DNA of 64,000 nt from Palsa-504 sp963742795 (GTDB lineage Bacteria > Actinomycetota > Actinomycetes > Streptosporangiales > Streptosporangiaceae). Below, in pieces: positions 33,871 through 42,250 of this stretch. Numbering within the stretch: position 1 is the stretch's first letter; each line of letters starts with the position of its first letter. The notes under the pieces are model-generated. The model made no database searches, was not told the DNA's origin, and saw nothing but the letters and a program-made list of their open reading frames with translations. Where the stretch lies: NCBI GenBank assembly GCA_963742795.1, contig CAVUNL010000009.1, positions 62,001-126,000 of the forward strand, in the 5' to 3' direction. A program made the position numbers and the translations under genes.

Positions 33871-35007
33871 CCGCGACCGAGCCCTCGCTGTCCGAGGGAC
33901 GATCCGAAGCGCCCGAGCCCGGCCGGCGCAGGATGCCGAGGGCAGTCCCCTGGATACCCACCTGGGATCTCATCACCACCAAGAACCTGGAGATCCGCAA
34001 GCGCCGCGGCCTGATGATCACCATGGTGGTGCTGATCATCGTCCCGACGGTCCTGTTCTACGGTCTCCGGCTGCTGTTCCACGCGGTCGATCCGCACAGC
34101 TACGGGCTGGCCGGCAGCCCGCGGCCAGTTCTCCGGCGCGACCAACCTGCTCGACGAGTTCGGGTTCATCGCCGCGGCGGCTCTCGGCGCGGCGGCCGGG
34201 ACGACCGACCTGTCCGACGGCATGTTCCGCCACCTGGTCATCACCGGCCGGTCCCGGCTGGCCCTCTACCTGGCCCGCATCCCGGCCGGCCTGGCCATCA
34301 CGGTCCCGCTCGTGGCCCTGGCCTTCCTGATGAACTGCCTGGTCACGAGCTACGAAAGCCCTCCGAACCCCACGACGGCCAGCTTCTACGGCGTGACCGC
34401 GCCTAACAATCTCGACCAGGCCGGGCTGCAGACCTTCATGCTGGCGCATCCCCAGCAGGAGATCAACGGATTCCTCCCCGACATGCCTGGCGGCCCTGGG
34501 ACCACTGCGACCGCCGCGCAGGTCCGCTCGGCGATCGACCAGCACATCGCGTCCTACTACAGCGACTACACCGCCGCCGAGCTCAGCGACTCGACCCCGG
34601 CGGACAATGAGATGGTCAAGATCGGGCTGTGGCTCGAGCTCGACGTCGGGATCGCGTTCCTGGTCGGCCTCGGCTTCGGCGCGCTCACCGGCCAGCGCAC
34701 GACCACGGTCATCGTGCTGATCGCGTTCGAGATCATCGTCACCCCGCTGCTGGCCCATGCGCAGCTCCCCTACTTCATCGACGGCCAGCGGCTCATCATC
34801 GGCGTCGCGATGGACCAGTTGCGCCCGGCCGCGCTGGCCGCCGCGTCAGGCCCAGGCCAAGGCGGGGGCGGCGGGATCCTGCTCGGCGGACGCGGAGCCA
34901 TCGGCTTCCCGCCGATGCCGACCTGGGCCATGATCTCGGTGATCGCCGGCTGGATCGTCGGCTGGTCCGGCCTCGGCGCCTGGCGGATGATGACCCGCGA
35001 CGCCTGA
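33867..35007 (+). pseudogene. ABC-2 type permease, one frameshift
   Basis: The start overlaps the ATPase stop. It has a cytoplasmic N-terminus, a first helix (GLMITMVVLIIVPTVLFYGL), and after a shift near 34,115-34,130 the readings GQFSGATNLLDEFGFIAAAALG and MFRHLVITGRSRLALYLARIP. These are the family pattern of permeases where DGMFRHLVITGRSR is a hallmark. Four or five further helices follow. Together with the ATPase it would form an exporter for an unknown, perhaps toxic, compound sensed by the kinase. Confidence 0.7.
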
Positions 35008-35050
35008 CGCGCCCCGTACCCGGTCCGCACGCACCGGCTCAGGCCGTAGC

Positions 35051-35103
35051 ACCACGGCCGTTCGGGATAATTTGAAAAATCTTTTGGCCGAACGGTCCGT
35101 GGT
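35051..35103 (+). repeat. Interspersed hairpin family, copy 4 (full)
   Basis: Left arm ACCACGGCCGTTCGG (35051-35065), loop containing TTGAAAAATCTTTT, and right arm CCGAACGGTCCGTGGT (35088-35103). It is preceded by GCTCAGGCCG, as in copy 5. It lies 3' of the permease gene. Confidence 0.8.
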
Positions 35104-35251
35104 TCCCCCCGCCCGTCACCGCTCACGCGGCCCGGGTGTCTGCGTGCTGAGGAAGCCCGCAGGCGGCCAGCCCTGCGAAGGGCATCCGGGAACGGATCAG
35201 TTAGCCTGCCTGCATCGGTCTTTTGCACCAGCCGACTGTTGGAGGTCCCGC

Positions 35252-35482
35252 ATGTCTGACCCCTACGAGCCGCCCCGGCCCCGCGATGACGCCCTCGAAA
35301 GTGAGCTTGAGTCGCTGCACCAGCAAGAGGAAGAGGGGCACGCGACCCCCAAGGAACAGCGCCGCGCCGAGCAGCTCGAACGCCGGCTGCGGGTAGACGA
35401 GCACGGCGAGGAAGTGCGGGACCGGCGGCAGGAGGACCACGAGCGGGATCTTGAGGAAGAGCGCCATCGTCACCACCACTGA
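35252..35482 (+). CDS. Small highly charged protein
   Basis: 76 residues, about half of them Asp, Glu, Arg or Lys, ending in a His-rich tail (RHRHHH). GGAGG six bases before the ATG sets the start. It is probably disordered or helical and of unknown function. It forms a small cluster with the next gene. Confidence 0.6.
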   Translation: MSDPYEPPRPRDDALESELESLHQQEEEGHATPKEQRRAEQLERRLRVDEHGEEVRDRRQEDHERDLEEERHRHHH

Positions 35483-35535
35483 TCTACCGCCCAGACCGGC
35501 GCGCGGCTATCCGCGGTCACGCAGAAGAGGACGTC

Positions 35536-35775
35536 ATGAATCTGGAAGAGACGCTGGACAAGGTCGCTGAGCTGAGCCGGGAAGAGCTGGGCATCGTGCG
35601 TAAGCGGGGCGAGGAGAAGACGGCCGCCCGCGAGCACGGCGAGGACTTTCACGAGATGCAGCGCGCCGCCGATCGGCTGGACCATTACGCCCACCAGCTC
35701 CGCAGGCTGCACGACGCCGAATTCGGCCAGGACTGGCGGCACGAGAGCCTGGGGGACGCGCCCCGCTCCTCGTGA
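35536..35775 (+). CDS. Small helical protein of unknown function
   Basis: 79 residues, charged and helical (LEETLDKVAELSREELGIVR, HEMQRAADRLDHYAHQLRRLHD). No domain is recognised. AGAAGAGGACGTC precedes the ATG. It lies 53 bases after the charged-protein gene and just before VapBC. Confidence 0.6.
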   Translation: MNLEETLDKVAELSREELGIVRKRGEEKTAAREHGEDFHEMQRAADRLDHYAHQLRRLHDAEFGQDWRHESLGDAPRSS

Positions 35776-35784
35776 GGGGCGTGC

Positions 35785-35821
35785 TACACCTATCATACAC
35801 GTAAGGTGTAAAGTAGGTGTA
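35785..35821 (+). promoter_or_regulatory. VapBC operator: TACACCT and two AGGTGTA half-sites
   Basis: TACACCT (35785-35791) faces AGGTGTA (35804-35810), and a second AGGTGTA (35815-35821) follows at 11-base spacing, overlapping the first base of the vapB start codon. Such half-site arrays are the normal targets of ribbon-helix-helix antitoxins. Confidence 0.6.
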
Positions 35822-36033
35822 TGAGCAGAGTGCGCACGAATATCGAGATCGAGGACACCTACCTCCAGGTGGTCATGGACCGTTATGGCCTGCGGACCAA
35901 GACCGAGGCCGTCGAACTGGCCCTGCGGCACCTGGCCGGGCAGCCCATGACCCGGGAGGAGGCGCTGGCGATGCGGGGCGCGCACGCCATCGATGAGCCC
36001 CCGGCCGACACACACCCGCGGGGAGCCTCGTGA
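35821..36033 (+). CDS. vapB: VapB-type ribbon-helix-helix antitoxin
   Basis: 70 residues with an N-terminal RHH fold (RTNIEIEDTYLQVVMDRYGLRTKTEAVELALRHLAG). A flexible C-terminal tail would wrap the toxin. Its stop overlaps the toxin start by 4 bases. It should repress the operon through the half-sites at the start codon. Confidence 0.85.
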   Translation: MSRVRTNIEIEDTYLQVVMDRYGLRTKTEAVELALRHLAGQPMTREEALAMRGAHAIDEPPADTHPRGAS

Positions 36034-36446
36034 TCCTCGCGGACACTTCCGCCTGGGTCGAATACGACCGGGCCACCGGAAGCGCTGTCGATTGTCGCCT
36101 GTCGGAACTGATCGCCGCCGAGGGCCCGATCGCCGTCACCGAGCCGGTGATCATGGAGGTCCTGGCCGGAGCGCGCAGCGACGCCCGGGAGGCAGACCTG
36201 CGTCGCCTTCTGCTGCGATTTCACCTGTATCCCTTCGACGCGGCCGCCGACTTCGAGAGCGCCGCACGTATCTACCGCCGCTGCCGGCAGGCCGGCATCA
36301 CGCCTCGCGGACTGACCGACTGCATGATCGCCGCCGTCGCCTGGCGGTATAAGGCGACGCTCCTGGCCTGCGACGTCGACCTCGATCGCGTGGCGCGCGT
36401 CATCGGCGTCGAGCTAGCCGAACCCGCCACGCCGGCCAGCGCATGA
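36030..36446 (+). CDS. vapC: VapC-type PIN-domain ribonuclease toxin
   Basis: 138 residues starting at GTG. The PIN acidic residues are all present: Asp5 (ILADTSAW), Glu43 (EPVIMEVLAG), Asp97 (GLTDCMIAA) and Asp115/Asp117 (CDVD). It should be a Mg-dependent endoribonuclease inhibited by the VapB encoded just upstream. The catalytic set suggests that the module is functional. Confidence 0.9.
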   Translation: MILADTSAWVEYDRATGSAVDCRLSELIAAEGPIAVTEPVIMEVLAGARSDAREADLRRLLLRFHLYPFDAAADFESAARIYRRCRQAGITPRGLTDCMIAAVAWRYKATLLACDVDLDRVARVIGVELAEPATPASA

Positions 36447-36464
36447 CGGCCAGGACGGACCCGG

Positions 36465-36542
36465 GTGCGGCGGCGCCGCTACTGGGCCAGCCACGAGGAC
36501 CCGCGCTACTCGACCCCCGTCCGCTACGACGAGCCGGACTAA
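36465..36542 (+). other. Possible 25-codon ORF or gene remnant after vapC
   Basis: A GTG at 36465 reads RRRRYWASHEDPRYSTPVR and stops at 36542. There is no convincing ribosome-binding site. It may be the C-terminus of a lost gene, or chance. Confidence 0.25.
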
Positions 36543-36931
36543 AGACCGGCATGCTCACGGCTGGCCCTCCTGGCCGGATCCGGCGAAGCGCGCTCGCGCC
36601 GCGCGGACCGTAACGCTGGTCCCTGGCCTTCGCCGCGCGCTGCTGGCCCAGCCGCCTGATCATCACTTTCGGGCGGCGCAGAAGCGGCCTGGGCCTGGCG
36701 GCGCGCAGTCCGGAAGCGTTGCTGGGCACCCTGTTTGGTCAGTCCGTAGCACGCGCCGATCTCGTTCCACGTGACGCCGGCCTTGCGGGCGGCGTCGATC
36801 TGGGCGGCCTCCAGCTCCTCTGCCGCTTCTCGCAGCCGCCGGGCGGCGTCGAGCCGGCTCGTCGGCCCGTCGGCGATGTCCAGGGCGCCGAGCGCCGCGG
36901 TGATCCGCCGCAGGAGACTCTTCGTGGCCAT
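36539..36931 (-). CDS. Small sigma-70 region 4-like helix-turn-helix protein
   Basis: 130 residues. Residues about 10-50 are helical (RRITAALGALDIADGPTSRL, ARRLREAAEELEAAQIDAAR), followed by a helix-turn-helix AGVTWNEIGACYGLTKQGAQQRF that resembles sigma region 4 or a PhoU-unrelated HTH_23. The C-terminus is low-complexity. The ATG at 36931 is chosen because GVGCRYAV upstream is not conserved-looking. It likely binds the paired palindromes just upstream and controls the divergent tiny gene. Confidence 0.65.
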   Translation of the reverse strand: MATKSLLRRITAALGALDIADGPTSRLDAARRLREAAEELEAAQIDAARKAGVTWNEIGACYGLTKQGAQQRFRTARRQAQAASAPPESDDQAAGPAARGEGQGPALRSARRERASPDPARRASREHAGL

Positions 36932-36959
36932 TGTCACAGCGTATCGACAACCGACGCCG

Positions 36960-37001
36960 GTCAATGATACGTTGACGTCTTCCGGTCAACATATCGTTGA
37001 C
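36960..37001. promoter_or_regulatory. Two 17-bp palindromes between the HTH gene and the tiny lysine-rich ORF
   Basis: GTCAATGATACGTTGAC (36960-36976) and GTCAACATATCGTTGAC (36985-37001) are near-identical palindromes with centres 25 bases apart. The inner half-sites also face each other. They are placed to control both divergent genes. Confidence 0.6.
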
Positions 37002-37028
37002 CGTCCGAGTGGGAACGAGGTGATAGGC

Positions 37029-37079
37029 GTGGCCAAGAAGAGCAAGAAGGCCAAGAAGGCCAAGAAAGGGAAGAAGTAG
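37029..37079 (+). CDS. Tiny lysine-rich protein (16 residues)
   Basis: A GTG at 37029 reads AKKSKKAKKAKKGKK and stops. GAGG eight bases upstream and a 14-bp hairpin 15 bases downstream frame it as its own transcription unit. The 12 lysines recall the C-terminal tails of actinobacterial histone-like proteins. It may be a nucleic-acid-binding micropeptide; the function is unknown. Confidence 0.5.
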   Translation: MAKKSKKAKKAKKGKK

Positions 37080-37093
37080 CGGTCCCGACCTGA

Positions 37094-37125
37094 ACGGCAG
37101 CGGTCCGGCGACGGACCGCTGCCGT
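37094..37125. terminator. 14-bp hairpin, terminator-like
   Basis: ACGGCAGCGGTCCG and CGGACCGCTGCCGT pair perfectly around GCGA. It lies between the tiny ORF and the convergent sigma-factor gene and may serve both. No T-run is present. Confidence 0.65.
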
Positions 37126-37156
37126 CCGCACGCCGAAGTCCTGGGTCGCGGGCTGG

Positions 37157-38164
37157 CTATCGGCTCGGGAGCGATCGCGGCAGCCCGAACCAGGGGAGCG
37201 CGCTGTTGTCGAACCGGGTCATGGCGCAGATCCGGTCGCCGGTGAGGGTGAGAACGTAGAGGCCGGTCCCGTGGCGCATGCCGCCAGGGGCGCGCAAGTA
37301 GGCCCCGAACGCCGGCTGGCCGTTGGCTCGCGTCGGCACGAGGTCGAACCTGCGGCCCGCGCCGAACAGCCCGGCGCAGAAGCGAACCACGACGTCCCGG
37401 CCCTCGTACTCGAAGGGCATCGGCGGCATCGACATGAAGACGTCGTCGGTCAGCAGGGCCACCAGCGCATCGAGATCGGCGGACTCCCAGGCGCGGACGA
37501 ACTTCGCCACGAGCGCATCCTCGGCGGGTGAGCCGCCGGCGGGCGGCGGTTCGCGGCCTGCGGGCGGCGGCTGCTGGCGCTGCAGGCTGGCGCGGGCCCG
37601 CTTGAGGGCGCTGTTGACCGACTCGACGGTCGAGTCCAGCATGCCGGCCACCTCGCTGGCGTGGAATCCGAGGACGTCGCGCAAGATGAGCACGGCGAGC
37701 TGGCGGGGCGGCAGCACCTGCAGGGCGGTCACGAAGGCCAGGGAGATGGCTTCGACCTGCTCGTAGCGGGCCTCCGGGCCGGGCGGCACGTCGATCGCAC
37801 CCTCCAGGAGGGCGTCGGGGAACGGCTGCAGCCATACGACCTCGCCGAGCCGGGTCGGTTCGGGCCATTCCACCCCAGACACATCCCACTCCTTAGCCGG
37901 ACGCCGGCTGGCCGCGCGGCGCGCGTCGAGGCACCGGTTGGTGGCGATCCGGTACAGCCAGGTGCGCAGCGAGGCGCGCCCCTCGAACCCGCCCAGGCCT
38001 TGCCAGGCGGTCAGCAGGGTGTTCTGGAGGGCGTCCTCCGCATCCTGGAAGGATCCGAGCATCCGGTAGCAGTGCACCTGCAGCTCCCGAAGGTGCGGCT
38101 CGGTCAGCTCCCGGAACGCGTCACCGTCCCCGGCCCGCGCCCTGGCGATCAGGTCGGCTGCCAT
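37157..38164 (-). CDS. ECF sigma factor with C-terminal SnoaL-like domain
   Basis: 335 residues. Sigma region 2 (HCYRMLGSFQDAEDALQNTLLTAWQGL) and region 4 (LPPRQLAVLILRDVLGFHASEVAGMLDSTVESVNSALKRARASL) are both clear. A Pro-rich linker and an NTF2/SnoaL-like domain of about 120 residues follow (KFVRAWESADLDALVALLTDDVFMSMPP). This architecture is that of the SigJ/TIGR02960 groups, whose C-terminal domain regulates the sigma part in place of an anti-sigma factor. It diverges from a DHFR-domain gene, a frequent neighbour of such sigma factors. Confidence 0.85.
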   Translation of the reverse strand: MAADLIARARAGDGDAFRELTEPHLRELQVHCYRMLGSFQDAEDALQNTLLTAWQGLGGFEGRASLRTWLYRIATNRCLDARRAASRRPAKEWDVSGVEWPEPTRLGEVVWLQPFPDALLEGAIDVPPGPEARYEQVEAISLAFVTALQVLPPRQLAVLILRDVLGFHASEVAGMLDSTVESVNSALKRARASLQRQQPPPAGREPPPAGGSPAEDALVAKFVRAWESADLDALVALLTDDVFMSMPPMPFEYEGRDVVVRFCAGLFGAGRRFDLVPTRANGQPAFGAYLRAPGGMRHGTGLYVLTLTGDRICAMTRFDNSALPWFGLPRSLPSR

Positions 38165-38324
38165 CCTCGCGTCACCTTCTTCCCTCACCGTGCCGAACTT
38201 CCATCGTGTATAGACGCCGCCCGAGCGGCGAACTGGGCGGCTGGCGCGCGCCCACTTTCCCGGCACCGCGGCGCCTTCATCGTCGACGACTGAAACCGAC
38301 TTCGGAGTGGACAGGAGAACCACC

Positions 38325-38903
38325 ATGGGAAAGATCGTGATCAGCACGAACGTCTCGTTCGACGGAATCGTCCAGGACCCGGACGGGCTGGAGGGCTTCA
38401 GGCTGGGCGGCTGGTTCGGCCAGTTCGGCGGAAAGGACCTCGAAGAGTGGGCCAAGGTCGAGTTCGAGGAGGCACTGGGCACCGAGGCCCTGCTGCTGGG
38501 CCGGCGCAGCGACGAGTGGTTCGCCGAGCGGTGGCTACCCAAGAGCGGCGAGTGGGCGGACAGGCTGAACGGCCTGCCCAAGTACGTCGTGTCCTCGACT
38601 CTCCAGGAGCCCAAGTGGAGCAACGTGACGGTCCTGAGGGGCGACGTGGTCAGCGAGGTCAGCAAGCTGAAGCAGGAGCTAGACGGGGACATCGTCGTCT
38701 ACGCCAGCTATCAGCTAGGGCGCACGCTGATCGAGCACGATCTGGTTGACGAGCTGCGGCTGTTCGTCTACCCGGTCGTGCTCGGGGCCGGCGAGCGCCT
38801 GTTCGGCGAGACCAGCGACAAGAAACCCCTGCGCCTCGTCGACACCAAGACCGTCGGTGACGGCCTCACCTTCCTTACCTACCAGTTCGTACGAGACGCC
38901 TAG
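38325..38903 (+). CDS. Dihydrofolate reductase-fold (RibD C-terminal-like) protein
   Basis: 192 residues: MGKIVISTNVSFDGIVQDPDG, LLLGRRSDEWFAERWLP, DIVVYASYQLGRTLIEHDLVDELRLFVYPVVLGAGERLF. These are standard for the DHFR-like proteins related to RibD/YyaP. They are NADPH-dependent reductases of unknown substrate. GGAGAACC precedes the ATG at 38325. It likely belongs to the regulon of the divergent sigma factor. Confidence 0.85.
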   Translation: MGKIVISTNVSFDGIVQDPDGLEGFRLGGWFGQFGGKDLEEWAKVEFEEALGTEALLLGRRSDEWFAERWLPKSGEWADRLNGLPKYVVSSTLQEPKWSNVTVLRGDVVSEVSKLKQELDGDIVVYASYQLGRTLIEHDLVDELRLFVYPVVLGAGERLFGETSDKKPLRLVDTKTVGDGLTFLTYQFVRDA

Positions 38904-39224
38904 CAAGCGCCGGACGGCGCCAGGCTCCGAAAACCCGGATGCCCGCCCCCCGCCGGGCGGGCCTCCGGGTCTCCTAGCAAGTGGCAGCTCGCCAGGCCGC
39001 CTGGACGCTCGCCATGGTGCCGGTGCGAGCCATGCTGCCAGTGCGTCCGGTGGTGCGCTCGGCTCCGGGATTATCTGGGAGGATATGGGCTTGCGGGAGA
39101 GGTTTGTGCACCATAGACCCCTAAACTCACCCTTAAGCCCGAATGCTCCCCGGTAAAATGTTAAGCTGCCCGAACTGGTGGTCGGTAATGGCCTGGATGG
39201 GTGCATGGGACCGGTGGGGCAGGC
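38904..39224. other. Intergenic DNA, one hairpin
   Basis: Around 38937-38970 the sequence holds facing GCCCGCC/GGGCGGGC and CCCGG/CCGGG segments, a plausible terminator for the DHFR-like gene. The rest, which includes a short AT-richer part near 39,110-39,165, shows no convincing gene. Confidence 0.4.
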
Positions 39225-39716
39225 TCAGCTGGCGGCGAGCCTTTCGGCGGCGGTCTGGGCGGCGTCAGCCGTGCGCCGCAGGAAGCCAGCCAGCAGCTGG
39301 AGATCCTGGTCGTCGTACTCGGCGCAGATCTGGTCGATCGCGGTGTTCATGCCGGAGTCGACGAGGTAGAGGCGGAGGATCTCCGCTCCGCGGCCTCGGG
39401 CCGCCTGGACGACGACGCCGCGGCGGTCGACGGGGTCACGGCCGCGATCGATCCAGCCACCGCGTTCGAGCCGGTCGAGGATGCCGGTCATGGTGGCGGG
39501 GTGCAGCCCGGCGCGACGAGCCAGGGCGCTCGGGCTGAGCGGGCCGTACCGGGCGATGAGGTCAAGGCACTCCAGGTCAGCGTCCTTGAGATCGAGGCGC
39601 GTGCCGACGCTGTGGTTGAGCCGCGACAGCTGGGCACCCAGCTCCCGCAGCGACTCCTTGATCGCGCGGTTCAGCCGCCCCTGATGCGGCCCCGCGCCCG
39701 GCAGTATCGATTCCAT
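39225..39716 (-). CDS. MarR family transcriptional regulator
   Basis: 163 residues with the MarR winged helix: DLECLDLIARYGPLSPSALARRAGLHPATMTGILDRLERGGWI, then RGRDPVDRRGVVVQ as the wing. The ATG at 39716 is chosen from the usual length; CATATGATATG just upstream (39714-39724) is a short palindrome suited as its operator. It diverges from the NmrA-like reductase gene, its probable target. Confidence 0.85.
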   Translation of the reverse strand: MESILPGAGPHQGRLNRAIKESLRELGAQLSRLNHSVGTRLDLKDADLECLDLIARYGPLSPSALARRAGLHPATMTGILDRLERGGWIDRGRDPVDRRGVVVQAARGRGAEILRLYLVDSGMNTAIDQICAEYDDQDLQLLAGFLRRTADAAQTAAERLAAS

Positions 39717-39792
39717 ATGATATGATCTCCGTATTGCATGACTTCCGAAATAAATGTACCGGAAGACAACGGCACCCGGAGAGGCGAACACG

Positions 39793-40428
39793 ATGAAACT
39801 CACTATCCTCGGCGCGACGGGCGCCACCGGAACGTACCTGACCAGCCAGGCGCTCGCGGCTGGCCACGAGGTCACCGCGGTCGTCCGCGATCCCGCCCGC
39901 CTGGCCCTGCCGGCTCATCCCCGGCTGCGGACCGTCACCGCCGACGTCATGGACCCCGCATCCATCGCCCCGGCCATCGAGGGCGCGGACGCCGTCATCT
40001 CCGCGGTAGGCCCGCGCGGCACCGGCCCCACCACCGTCGTCCAGGACAGCGTGCACAGCATCATCGCGGCCATGGACAAAACCGGTGCCCGGCGGTTCCT
40101 GCAGGTCAGCGGCTCCATCGTCGCCGACGAAGGCGAAAGCCCCTATATGCGCTACCTGGTCAAGCCGGTGGTCAGGCGCACGTTCCTGCGCCACGTCAGC
40201 GCCGACATGCGCCGCGGCGAGGACGAGATCCGGGACAGCGACCTGGAGTGGACGATCTTCCGCCCGCCCGCGCTGAACGACAAAGCCGCCACGGGCGCCT
40301 ACCGCACCGCGATCGACCGCAACCTGCCGCACGGATTCACCGTCTCCCGCGCCGACCTGGCCGCCTGCATGCTCGCCACGCTCACCGACCCGGCCACCGT
40401 GCACCGCCACGTAGCCATCGCCAGCTAA
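39793..40428 (+). CDS. NAD(P)H-binding atypical SDR (NmrA/YwnB-like)
   Basis: 211 residues. The N-terminal Rossmann motif is LTILGATGATGTYLTSQAL, followed by VVRDPARL, VISAVGPRG, RRFLQVSGSIVAD and WTIFRPPALND. No classical catalytic Tyr is evident. It is probably a flavin- or quinone-type reductase induced by a ligand of the divergent MarR protein. GGAGAGG lies 9 bases before the ATG. Confidence 0.85.
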   Translation: MKLTILGATGATGTYLTSQALAAGHEVTAVVRDPARLALPAHPRLRTVTADVMDPASIAPAIEGADAVISAVGPRGTGPTTVVQDSVHSIIAAMDKTGARRFLQVSGSIVADEGESPYMRYLVKPVVRRTFLRHVSADMRRGEDEIRDSDLEWTIFRPPALNDKAATGAYRTAIDRNLPHGFTVSRADLAACMLATLTDPATVHRHVAIAS

Positions 40429-40497
40429 GAACTCCTAACTAAGTGTGGCGACTCGTGATCGGTGAGTTCTGAACCTGGTCGTCCTGGGCTTGTTCTT

Positions 40498-40509
40498 GAA
40501 CGATCGTTC
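40498..40509. promoter_or_regulatory. Palindrome GAACGATCGTTC, TetR operator candidate
   Basis: A perfect 12-base palindrome 16 bases before the TetR start codon. A copy with two mismatches lies at 41156-41167 in front of the dehydrogenase gene. Confidence 0.6.
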
Positions 40510-40525
40510 GCGTATTGTCGCTGTC

Positions 40526-41110
40526 ATGGCCCGGCCGCGGGAGTTCGAACCTGACGACGTTCTCGAGTCGGCCATGCGGCAGTTCTGGGAGCGCGGCTAC
40601 CGTGCCACGTCCGTGGACGACCTGGTTCGCGCGACCGGCGTGAAACCCGGCAGCCTCTATTCGGCCTTCCCCGGCGGCAAGCACGCCCTGCTGATGGGAT
40701 CGCTCGACCGGTACTCCAGGCTGGTCGTGCCGCAGAAACTTGGCGATCTCGGGGAACCTGGCGCGTCCGTGGCACAGATCAGGGCGTACTTCGACGGACT
40801 CGTGCGCGACCTGCTGAGCCCGGAGGGACGTCAGGGTTGCCTGCTCATCAACAGCGCGATCGAGAACGCGGCGGTCGACCCCGAGGTGGCCGCCGTCGTG
40901 CGCGGCCACATGGCGCGGATCGAGCACTGCTTCACCGACGCGTTGCGGACGGCCATCGACCTCGGCGAGATCCCGGCGTCGGTCAACGTGACCGCGGTCG
41001 CCAAAGGCCTGGTCGCGACGGCCTCGGGCATGATGGTGGTCGGCAAGGCGAACCCTGACGAGGAGGTGCTGCGGATCATCGTCGATAACGCCTTCGCTGG
41101 CTTGATGTAG
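40526..41110 (+). CDS. TetR family transcriptional regulator
   Basis: 194 residues. The DNA-binding part DVLESAMRQFWERGYRATSVDDLVRATGVKPGSLYSAFPGGKHALL is canonical, and the C-terminal part (GRQGCLLINSAIENAAVDPEV) is of the YcdC/TetR_C type with a Cys that could sense redox compounds. The ATG at 40526 gives the usual N-terminus. It likely represses itself and the dehydrogenase gene 74 bases downstream. Confidence 0.9.
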   Translation: MARPREFEPDDVLESAMRQFWERGYRATSVDDLVRATGVKPGSLYSAFPGGKHALLMGSLDRYSRLVVPQKLGDLGEPGASVAQIRAYFDGLVRDLLSPEGRQGCLLINSAIENAAVDPEVAAVVRGHMARIEHCFTDALRTAIDLGEIPASVNVTAVAKGLVATASGMMVVGKANPDEEVLRIIVDNAFAGLM

Positions 41111-41155
41111 GAACCTCGGCCGCCGCCTGGCGGCCTCTTCTACGCCTCAATAGAT

Positions 41156-41167
41156 GAACGATCACTC
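41156..41167. promoter_or_regulatory. GAACGATCACTC, second TetR operator candidate
   Basis: Ten of twelve bases match the palindrome in front of the TetR gene. It lies 17 bases before the dehydrogenase start codon. Confidence 0.5.
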
Positions 41168-41184
41168 AAGAAAGAAGGCAGAAG

Positions 41185-42156
41185 ATGAAAGCCATTATCA
41201 TCAGCTCCTATGGCGGCCCCGAGGTGCTCACCGTCACCGAGCTACCCGATCCCGTGCCCGCGCCTGACGAGGTGCTGATCGCAGTAAGGGCGTTCGGGCT
41301 GAACCACGCCGAGGCGTACATGCGCAGCGGAGCCATGGGCGAGGTGGCCCAGGTAACCGGCATCGAGTGCGCGGGCACCGTGGTGACCGACCCGAGCGGC
41401 CGGCTGGCTGAGGGAACCGCGGTGGTCGCCATCCTCGGCGGCATGGGAAGGACTCGTAACGGCAGCTATGCCGAGCTTGTCACCGTACCGGCCAGCAACG
41501 TGGTCGAGGTCAGCACATCGCTGCCGTGGACCGACCTCGCCGCCCTGCCCGAGGTGTACGCGACCGCGTGGGCCGGGCTGCGCCAGAACCTTGACCTGCG
41601 ACCCGGTCAGACCGTCCTGATCCGGGGTGCCACCTCGGCGCTTGGCCAGGCCGCGGTGAACGTCGCCGCCGAGCAGGGGGCCACCGTGATCGCGACGACC
41701 CGAAGGCCGGACCGTACTGCCCTGCTCGAACGAATCGGCGCCAAGATCGTCCTGATCGATGACGGCCGGCTGGCCGACCAGCAGTTCGGCCTGGTTGACT
41801 GCGTCTTCGATCTGGTCGGGAACCGTGTGCTACGCGACTCGCTACGCGTCGTGCGCCCGCGCGGCCGGGTGTGCCAGCTCGGCTTTCTCGGCGGCCTCGA
41901 GCCGGTGACCGGGTTCAACCCGATCGCCGACTTGCCGAGCGGCGTGCAGTTCAGTTTCTACGGCAGCGCGTTCGTGCTCGGCACGAGTGAGTTCCCGCTG
42001 ACCGAGATCCCGCTCACCGAGATGATCAGCAAGGCCGAAAATGGCCCCTACCAAGCCAAGCCCGCGAGGGTGTTCGGCTTCGATGACATCATCGAGGCGC
42101 ACAAGGTGATGGAATCAGGCCTGGCCGGCGGCAAGATGACCGTGTCGGTAACCTGA
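41185..42156 (+). CDS. Zinc-free medium-chain quinone oxidoreductase
   Basis: 323 residues of the MDR superfamily: GLNHAEAYMRSGAMGEV, GIECAGTVV, the NADPH motif LIRGATSALGQAAVNVA and DIIEAHKVMESGLAGGKMTVSV at the end. The catalytic and structural zinc ligands of alcohol dehydrogenases are absent, as in quinone reductases. It is likely induced by electrophiles or quinones through the adjacent TetR regulator. AAGAAGGCAG precedes the ATG. Confidence 0.85.
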   Translation: MKAIIISSYGGPEVLTVTELPDPVPAPDEVLIAVRAFGLNHAEAYMRSGAMGEVAQVTGIECAGTVVTDPSGRLAEGTAVVAILGGMGRTRNGSYAELVTVPASNVVEVSTSLPWTDLAALPEVYATAWAGLRQNLDLRPGQTVLIRGATSALGQAAVNVAAEQGATVIATTRRPDRTALLERIGAKIVLIDDGRLADQQFGLVDCVFDLVGNRVLRDSLRVVRPRGRVCQLGFLGGLEPVTGFNPIADLPSGVQFSFYGSAFVLGTSEFPLTEIPLTEMISKAENGPYQAKPARVFGFDDIIEAHKVMESGLAGGKMTVSVT

Positions 42157-42250
42157 CGCGGCTGAGTCCCGCATCTGCGTTGAATGTATGGCGCGGTCCT
42201 GCGTATCCTCGCGCGTAGCAGGTACCCGCCGCCGGCGTTAGGCGCTCTCG

